From contig JAOPZO010000383.1 of assembly GCA_025964065.1 (NCBI GenBank), positions 1-5,662 on the forward strand: a stretch of DNA of 5,662 nucleotides. Direction: 5' to 3'. The notes beneath the pieces were generated by a model, which did not search any database, was not told where the DNA came from, and saw only the letters and a program-made list of their open reading frames with translations. This document shows positions 1-5,662 of the stretch, in pieces; within the stretch, counting starts at the first letter, position 1, and each line of letters opens with the position of its first letter. Position numbers and translations under genes: made by a program. The DNA comes from Solirubrobacterales bacterium. Its GTDB lineage: Bacteria; Actinomycetota; Thermoleophilia; Solirubrobacterales; Solirubrobacteraceae.

Positions 1-62
1 CACGGGAGGTCCCGGGCGCCCGTCGCGTACCAGGCGAGGAGCGCGGCCTGCAGGGGCTCCAC
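1..62 (-). CDS. mutY: A/G-specific adenine glycosylase MutY, N-terminal fragment (cut by window edge)
   Basis: Only the first 20 codons are present. They start at GTG (62-60) and read MEPLQAALLAWYATGARDLP; the two bases left at the edge are TG, consistent with a following Trp. The pattern LLAWY...RDLP(W) is the characteristic start of MutY proteins, just before the helix-hairpin-helix glycosylase domain. MutY removes adenine mispaired with 8-oxoguanine in base excision repair. The gene lies 11 nt after the stop of the upstream cyclic-nucleotide-binding gene, and a GAGG (75-72) overlapping that stop could be its ribosome binding site with a 9-nt spacer. This suggests co-transcription with that gene and perhaps uvrB. 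The catalytic Glu and Asp and the iron-sulfur cluster cysteines lie outside the window. The identification rests on one short motif; another HhH-GPD glycosylase is the main alternative. Confidence 0.8.
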   Translation of the reverse strand, partial: MEPLQAALLAWYATGARDLP

Positions 63-73
63 CGCGGGCCGCC

Positions 74-529
74 TCAGCCGTCGAGGTGCTCGACGAGGAC
101 CGCGGTGGCGGTGCGCAGCCGGGCGGAGACCATCCGGCCGAGCTCGAAGAGCACCGCGCGCCCGAGGGCGGGCTCGGCCGCGGCGAGCGCGTCGAACGCC
201 GCGGGCGTGAGGCGCAGGACGTCGACGTCCGTGGCCGCCCGGAGCGTGACGGAGCGCGGGAGGCCGTCGAGGAACGCGAGCTCGCCGACGACCGTCGGCG
301 CCTCCACCTCGTGCAGGGCGTGCGCCTCCCGCTCGCCGCCGAGCACCTCGAGCCGCCCGCCCACGAGCAGGAAGAGGTCGCGGTCCGTTCCGCCCTCCTC
401 CACCAGCAGCTCCCCGGCGGGGACGCGCTCGCGGACCGTGGCCCCCACGAGCAGCCGCCAGTCCCGCTCGCTGCCGTGCGCGAGGAAGACGAAGCTGCCC
501 TGCTGCGCGCGGGATCGCGGGGACGTCAT
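74..529 (-). CDS. Stand-alone cyclic nucleotide-binding domain protein (151 aa)
   Basis: A small soluble protein made of a single CRP/PKA-type cyclic nucleotide-binding domain. Residues 25-80 show the beta-roll pattern (PAGELLVEEGG, then DLFLLVGGRLEVL). Residues 82-97 are a phosphate-binding cassette, GELAFLDGLPRSVTLR, in which Glu83 and Arg92 match the ribose- and phosphate-contacting residues of cAMP-binding domains. Their 9-residue spacing equals that of protein kinase A (GELALIYGTPR). Ser93 sits where CRP has Ser83. A helix follows (about 110-148). There is no helix-turn-helix, kinase, channel or membrane segment, so this is not a CRP-type regulator. The role is unknown; it presumably senses cAMP, cGMP or a related nucleotide and acts on a partner. 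It sits 31 nt after uvrB and 11 nt before mutY. The ATG at 529 is preceded by a -10-like hexamer rather than a clear Shine-Dalgarno site. The family assignment is firm; the ligand and function are inference. Confidence 0.88.
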   Translation of the reverse strand: MTSPRSRAQQGSFVFLAHGSERDWRLLVGATVRERVPAGELLVEEGGTDRDLFLLVGGRLEVLGGEREAHALHEVEAPTVVGELAFLDGLPRSVTLRAATDVDVLRLTPAAFDALAAAEPALGRAVLFELGRMVSARLRTATAVLVEHLDG

Positions 530-542
530 CTGCCCGAGGCTA
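530..542 (-). promoter_or_regulatory. Possible leaderless-type -10 element for the cyclic nucleotide-binding gene
   Basis: On the minus strand TAGCCT (542-537) fits TANNNT and is followed by seven bases (CGGGCAG) and the ATG. That spacing would put the transcription start at or next to the start codon. No good -35 is seen; the stretch 17-18 nt upstream lies over the uvrB stop and is a poor match to TTGACA. If active, it would let this gene and mutY be transcribed independently of uvrB. TANNNT is a weak motif, so this is a suggestion supported mainly by the identical arrangement at uvrB. Confidence 0.35.
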
Positions 543-560
543 CCCCCGCCCGCGGCGCGC

Positions 561-2597
<2,037 letters not shown>

Positions 2598-2610
2598 CGA
2601 CCTGAGGGTA
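2598..2610 (-). promoter_or_regulatory. Possible leaderless-type -10 element for uvrB
   Basis: On the minus strand TACCCT (2610-2605) fits TANNNT and is followed by seven bases (CAGGTCG) and the ATG of uvrB. Geometry and hexamer are nearly the same as before the cyclic nucleotide-binding gene (TAGCCT, 7 nt). The AGG in the spacer lies only 3 nt from the ATG, too close for a normal Shine-Dalgarno site, which supports a leaderless message. No TTGACA-like -35 is visible 16-19 nt upstream. This is inferred from pattern and spacing only. Confidence 0.38.
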
Positions 2611-2682
2611 GAGCCGCTCCAGGCCGGGAGGGGCCCGCAGTCCGGAGCCGGGCGCGGATGTTCACGGCGCGCAGTGGGTATG

Positions 2683-2692
2683 GGCGATCGCC
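2683..2692. promoter_or_regulatory. 10-bp perfect palindrome directly before the permease start codon
   Basis: GGCGATCGCC is a perfect inverted repeat ending at the base before the permease ATG, in the 95-bp spacer between divergent uvrB and the permease. It could be an operator or part of the translation initiation region. The symmetry does not extend outward, and GCGATCGC is easy to form in GC-rich DNA, so it may be chance. The rest of the spacer (2611-2682) holds GC-rich imperfect inverted repeats, for example GCTCC at about 2615 against GGAGC at about 2644, but no recognisable promoter for the permease. The nearest candidate is TATGGG (2679-2684), a poor -10. Confidence 0.2.
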
Positions 2693-4132
2693 ATGTCCGC
2701 CGCCGACCCCCCGCAGCGCGGCCCGTGGGCCCGCAAGCCCGTCGAGCAGCTCGTCGCCGAGACCGAGGACGGCGGCGGGCTCAAGCGCGCCGTCGGCGCC
2801 CTCGACCTCACGGCGCTCGGGATCGGCGCGATCATCGGCACCGGGATCTTCGTGATCATCGGCGAGGCGATCGAGCTGAGCGGGCCGGCGATCATCCTGT
2901 CGTTCCTGCTCGCCGGGATCACCTGCGTCTTCAGCGCCCTGAGCTATTCCGAGCTCGCGTCCTCGATCCCGGTGGCCGGCTCGGCCTACACCTACGGGTA
3001 CGCGACGCTCGGCGAGCTCGCGGCCTGGATCCTCGGCTGGGACCTGATCCTCGAGTACGGCGTCTCGGTCGCCGCCGTCGCCGTGGGCTGGGGCGGCTAC
3101 CTGCAGGACCTCCTGGCCTCGGTGTTCGGGCTCGAGCTGCCCGACTCGATCGCCGGGCCGCCCGGGGACGGCGGCACCGTGAACCTCCCGGCGGTCGCGC
3201 TCGTGCTCGGCGTCGCCTCGCTCCTGGCCTACGGAGTCAAGGAGAGCGCCCGCGCGAACACCGTGATGGTCATCTTCAAGGTCTCGATCCTCGTCGCGTT
3301 CGTGGTGGTCGGGCTTCTCTCGTTCGACGGCGGGAACCTGGAGCCGTTCGCCCCCGACGGCTTCGGCGGCATCGAGAGCGCCGCGGCGGTCATCTTCTTC
3401 GCCTACATCGGCTTCGACGCGGTCTCCACCACGGGCGAGGAGGCGAACAAGCCCTCGCGGGACCTGCCCATCGCGATCATCGGCTCGCTCGTCATCGCCA
3501 CCGTCCTCTACATCCTCGTGGCGCTGACCGCCGTCGGCCTCGCATCCCAGAAGGAGCTCGCGGGCTCCGACGCGCCGCTCACCGACGCGCTCCGCGCCGG
3601 CTCCGGCATCGGCTCCTGGGCGGGCGACCTCCTGTCGCTCGGCGCGCTCGTCGCGATCACGAGCGTCGTGCTCACGGTCCTCTACGGCGCGACCCGCATC
3701 ATCTTCACGATGGCCCGCGACGGGCTCTTCCCGCGGAGCTTCACGAAGCTGAACCAGCGGCGGGTGCCGGCCCGCCTGACGCTCGGTCTCGGCGGCTTCG
3801 TCGCGCTCATCGCCGCGTTCGTGCCGCTGAGCGCGATCGCCGAGCTCGTGTCGATCGGGACGCTGTTCGCGTTCCTCGTCGTGAACCTCGGGGTGATCCT
3901 GCTGCGCCGCACCCAGCCCGAGCTCCCCCGGCGCTTCCGGGTGCCGCTCGTCCCGCTGCTGCCCGGCATCGGCGCGGCGCTCTGCGTCTACCTCATGCTC
4001 CAGCAGCCCCTCGTGACCTGGGGCCGCTTCGGCCTGTGGATGCTGGCCGGGCTCCTCGTCTACCTCTTCTACGGCCGCACGCACTCGCGGCTGCAGCGGG
4101 GCCAGGCACCCCGGACCGGGAGCTACCGCTAG
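2693..4132 (+). CDS. APC-superfamily amino acid permease, cationic amino acid transporter type
   Basis: An inner-membrane secondary transporter of 479 aa, expected to import amino acids by proton- or ion-coupled symport or exchange. After a soluble N-terminus with WARKPVEQL (12-20), typical of the CAT/YfnA branch, come about 12 membrane segments. TM1 carries the substrate-binding loop GTGIF (49-53); TM2-3 carry SYSELASSIPVAGSAYTYGY (84-103); TM6 has FFAYIGFDAVSTTGEEANKP (235-254), the family signature that unwinds around the substrate; and TM8 and its following loop show YGATRIIFTMARDGLFP (331-347). The C-terminus (461-479) is short and cytoplasmic. The family is clear; the substrate is not, although the closest well-known relatives carry arginine, lysine or broad neutral amino acids. 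The ATG at 2693 has no good Shine-Dalgarno site and no in-frame upstream start was found. It is divergent from uvrB and converges on the MCE gene, sharing a CTAG stop with it, so it appears to be a single-gene unit. Confidence 0.93.
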   Translation: MSAADPPQRGPWARKPVEQLVAETEDGGGLKRAVGALDLTALGIGAIIGTGIFVIIGEAIELSGPAIILSFLLAGITCVFSALSYSELASSIPVAGSAYTYGYATLGELAAWILGWDLILEYGVSVAAVAVGWGGYLQDLLASVFGLELPDSIAGPPGDGGTVNLPAVALVLGVASLLAYGVKESARANTVMVIFKVSILVAFVVVGLLSFDGGNLEPFAPDGFGGIESAAAVIFFAYIGFDAVSTTGEEANKPSRDLPIAIIGSLVIATVLYILVALTAVGLASQKELAGSDAPLTDALRAGSGIGSWAGDLLSLGALVAITSVVLTVLYGATRIIFTMARDGLFPRSFTKLNQRRVPARLTLGLGGFVALIAAFVPLSAIAELVSIGTLFAFLVVNLGVILLRRTQPELPRRFRVPLVPLLPGIGAALCVYLMLQQPLVTWGRFGLWMLAGLLVYLFYGRTHSRLQRGQAPRTGSYR

Positions 4133-5583
4133 GGCCTCGGCGCCGGGCCGAGCGCGTAGCTCTCCGGCAGGACCTGCGTGAAGCGCCCGGCCTTGCCCGC
4201 GAACGGGAACGGCTGCTGCTCGCGGCAGGCGGGCGAGGCGGGTGTGCCGGACTGGTTGTCCTTCTCCCCGCCCGAGTTCTTGCAGTCGAAGGAGGCGATG
4301 ATGAGCTTCCGCGCCCCCTCCTGCCCGACGAGGGACAGCGGGTTGATGTAGGCGTTGCCGCGGTTGGAGGCCAGGCGGTTCGGGGCGATCGCGACCGTCT
4401 CGGTCCCCTGGGGGCCGAACTGGCGCAGGTAGTGCCCGGGCGCCCCGGGCGTCGCCGAACCGGTGCGGGCCGCGGTGGCCACGCCGAGGTTCGCGAAGAC
4501 GTCGGAGAGCGTGTGCTGGTGCTGCCCGACCCAGTCCAGCAGCGGGTTGACCTCCCCGAGGAACGGCCCGAGCTGCCCGAGCAGGGGCCGCAGGCCGTCG
4601 AAGAGCTCGCGCGAGGCCGGGAGGCTCGTGCGCGACGCCCGCAGCAGCGGGCCGAGCCGCTCGTAGAGGCGCTGCAGGTCCGGCGCGAGGTCACGGACGG
4701 ACTCGAGCGTCGGGCCGAGGTCCTCCAGCGCCGGCGTGAGCTCGCGGACCAGGGGCCGCGTGTCGACGGCGAAGCGCTCCAGGCGCCGGGAAGTCGCCCG
4801 CGACTCGTCCAGGAACGTCGGGAAGACCTGCCAGAGGTCGGCGAAGGACTCGCGCTCGCGCTGGATCGCGGTGAAGACGGTGTCCGAGTTCGTGACGAGT
4901 GCGGAGAGCTGCTCCTCCTTCTCGGTCAGCGCGCCGAACACGACGCCCGTGTTGCGCACGAAGCCGCCGAGCGCGTCCCTGCGGCGGTCGAGCACGTCGA
5001 GCAGGTCGCCGCCCGCGCTGACGAAGCCCGGCAGGTTGCCGATCGCGTCGTTGAGGTCCCGCCCCCGCCCGTCGAGCGACACGGCGAGGTCCTTCTGCCA
5101 GGTCTGGAACGCCTTGCGGGTGACGGGGTCGAGCGCGTCGAGGATCTCGTCGAGCTGGACCGTCTCGCCGACCCGCCGGTTCTCGAGCCGGCCGCCGTCG
5201 GGCACCGGAGCGGCGTCCGGGCTGCCGAGCGTCATCTCGACGTAGGTCTCCCCGAGCAGCGACTTCGAGCGCAGCTGCGCCCGCGCGTCGGAGGCCAGCG
5301 GCGCGTACTTCGGCTCGAGCTCGAGGACCGCGAGCGTCCGGTTGCCCGCGGGGTCCAGGCGCTTCTCGCGGACCTTGCCCACGGTGATGCCCGCGACCTG
5401 GATCTCCGCCTCGACGCCGAGCTGCGGGGCTTCCGCGAAGGAGACCTCGACCCGGTAGCCCTTGGGCTGCAGCGGCACGGCGCCGCCGAAGGAGATCCAC
5501 AGGAACGTGAACAGCCCGAAGCACGACAGCGCGAAGAGCGTCATCGTCGCGATCCGCAGGAAGGTCGGTGCCTGCTTGACCAC
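4129..5583 (-). CDS. MCE (MlaD) family protein, last gene of an mce-type operon
   Basis: A 484-aa envelope protein of the kind that forms the substrate channel of Mce lipid or hydrophobic-compound transporters, working with YrbE-type permeases and an MceG-type ATPase not seen here. An N-terminal membrane anchor (about 10-32) precedes the MCE/MlaD domain (about 41-121: GYRVEVSFAEAPQLGVEAEI ... VAGITVGKV ... LLGETYVEMTLG). A long helical region follows (about 140-350); its second half has prolines at 277, 284, 291, 301, 312, 322, 333, 340 and 347. The C-terminal part (about 380-484) contains the motif RGNAYINPLSL (408-418), of a type seen in actinobacterial Mce proteins, and two cysteines, 434 and 453, which may form a disulfide outside the membrane. 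The GTG start is supported by a strong Shine-Dalgarno site 7 nt upstream and a 1-nt TAGTG overlap with the preceding gene, implying translational coupling. No further same-strand gene follows, so it ends the operon. Its cargo cannot be read from sequence. Confidence 0.92.
   Translation of the reverse strand: MVKQAPTFLRIATMTLFALSCFGLFTFLWISFGGAVPLQPKGYRVEVSFAEAPQLGVEAEIQVAGITVGKVREKRLDPAGNRTLAVLELEPKYAPLASDARAQLRSKSLLGETYVEMTLGSPDAAPVPDGGRLENRRVGETVQLDEILDALDPVTRKAFQTWQKDLAVSLDGRGRDLNDAIGNLPGFVSAGGDLLDVLDRRRDALGGFVRNTGVVFGALTEKEEQLSALVTNSDTVFTAIQRERESFADLWQVFPTFLDESRATSRRLERFAVDTRPLVRELTPALEDLGPTLESVRDLAPDLQRLYERLGPLLRASRTSLPASRELFDGLRPLLGQLGPFLGEVNPLLDWVGQHQHTLSDVFANLGVATAARTGSATPGAPGHYLRQFGPQGTETVAIAPNRLASNRGNAYINPLSLVGQEGARKLIIASFDCKNSGGEKDNQSGTPASPACREQQPFPFAGKAGRFTQVLPESYALGPAPRP
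4136..4152 (+). terminator. Possible GC hairpin just past the permease stop, without U-tract
   Basis: CTCGGC (4136-4141) pairs perfectly with GCCGAG (4147-4152) around a 5-nt loop, starting four bases after the permease stop codon. No T-run follows on either strand, so a classical intrinsic terminator is not supported. Short GC hairpins lacking a U-tract have been proposed to terminate in actinobacteria. The hairpin lies inside the last codons of the opposing MCE gene, so its symmetry may be a coding accident. Confidence 0.25.
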
Positions 5584-5662
5584 TAGCGCGCCTCCTCCTT
5601 CTCGGCGGCCCGCAGCTTCGCGCGCTCGCGCTCGGCGCGGCGGGCCGCCCGGGCGACCGCGG
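5583..5662 (-). CDS. C-terminal tail of the upstream operon gene, probably another MCE protein (partial)
   Basis: The frame is open from the right edge of the window to TAG (5585-5583). The visible 25 residues end AVARAARRAEREAKLR-type charged sequence, specifically AERERAKLRAAEKEEAR at the C-terminus: a helical Arg/Glu/Lys/Ala tail with no motif. Its stop overlaps the GTG of the MCE gene by one base (TAGTG) and its last codons supply that gene's Shine-Dalgarno site, so it is a genuine coupled operon gene. In mce operons several mce genes lie in tandem, and charged C-terminal tails on such proteins are common, so a further MCE protein is the likeliest identity. That is inference from context alone. 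Confidence 0.6.
   Translation of the reverse strand, partial: AVARAARRAERERAKLRAAEKEEAR
5591..5600 (-). promoter_or_regulatory. Strong Shine-Dalgarno site for the MCE gene
   Basis: AAGGAGGAGG on the minus strand ends 7 nt before the GTG start at 5583 and lies within the Lys-Glu-Glu codons at the end of the upstream gene. It fixes the GTG as the MCE start and contrasts with uvrB and the cyclic nucleotide-binding gene, which lack such a site. Confidence 0.75.

Noticed and set aside
530..560. An intrinsic terminator between uvrB and the cyclic nucleotide-binding gene
   Set aside because: The 31-nt gap has GC-rich sequence but no convincing stem-loop and no T-run, so read-through from uvrB is likely.
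2652..2663. A GTTC (2660-2663) in the uvrB upstream region as part of a LexA/SOS box
   Set aside because: The actinobacterial LexA pattern needs GAAC-N4-GTTC; the left half here is GCGC, so only one half-site exists and it does not support SOS control.
2683..2692. GCGATCGC as a HIP1-type repeat or a mobile element end
   Set aside because: It is a single copy next to a start codon in GC-rich DNA, with no flanking repeats or target duplication.
5499..5535. A lipoprotein signal at Cys21 of the MCE protein (ALSC)
   Set aside because: Position -3 is Ala and -2 is Leu, a poor lipobox, and the hydrophobic stretch continues past the Cys to about residue 32, which fits a membrane anchor better.

Overview
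The window is uniformly GC-rich (about 70% by eye), almost wholly coding, and looks like ordinary chromosome of a high-GC actinobacterium. A MlaD/MCE-family protein inside an mce-type operon, together with -10-like hexamers placed for leaderless transcripts, supports Actinobacteria. A deep-branching lineage such as Thermoleophilia is possible, but that is a guess the window cannot settle. There are no RNA genes, CRISPR arrays, insertion sequences or base-composition breaks.

Left part (1-2597, minus strand): a DNA-repair cluster read right to left. uvrB (nucleotide excision repair, complete) is followed after 31 nt by a small stand-alone cyclic-nucleotide-binding protein. After a further 11 nt comes the first 20 codons of what reads as mutY (A/G-specific adenine glycosylase), cut by the window edge. 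Both uvrB and the small gene have a TANNNT hexamer exactly 7 nt before their ATG and no clear Shine-Dalgarno site.

Middle (2598-4132): a 95-bp divergent spacer, then on the plus strand a complete APC-superfamily amino acid permease of the cationic amino acid transporter type.

Right part (4129-5662, minus strand): the last gene of an mce-type operon, encoding a membrane-anchored MCE protein with a long proline-periodic helical region and a C-terminal region with two cysteines. It is coupled by a TAGTG stop/start overlap to an upstream gene, of which only the charged C-terminal tail is visible. The MCE gene and the permease gene converge and share the tetranucleotide CTAG, which is the stop codon on both strands.

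Functionally there are three unrelated units: genome maintenance (uvrB and mutY, with a possible nucleotide sensor between them), amino acid uptake, and envelope lipid or hydrophobic-substrate transport. No clearly new system is visible. The points most worth a second look are the nucleotide sensor between two repair genes, the paired leaderless-type promoters, the shared CTAG stop, and the near-symmetric proline spacing in the MCE protein.
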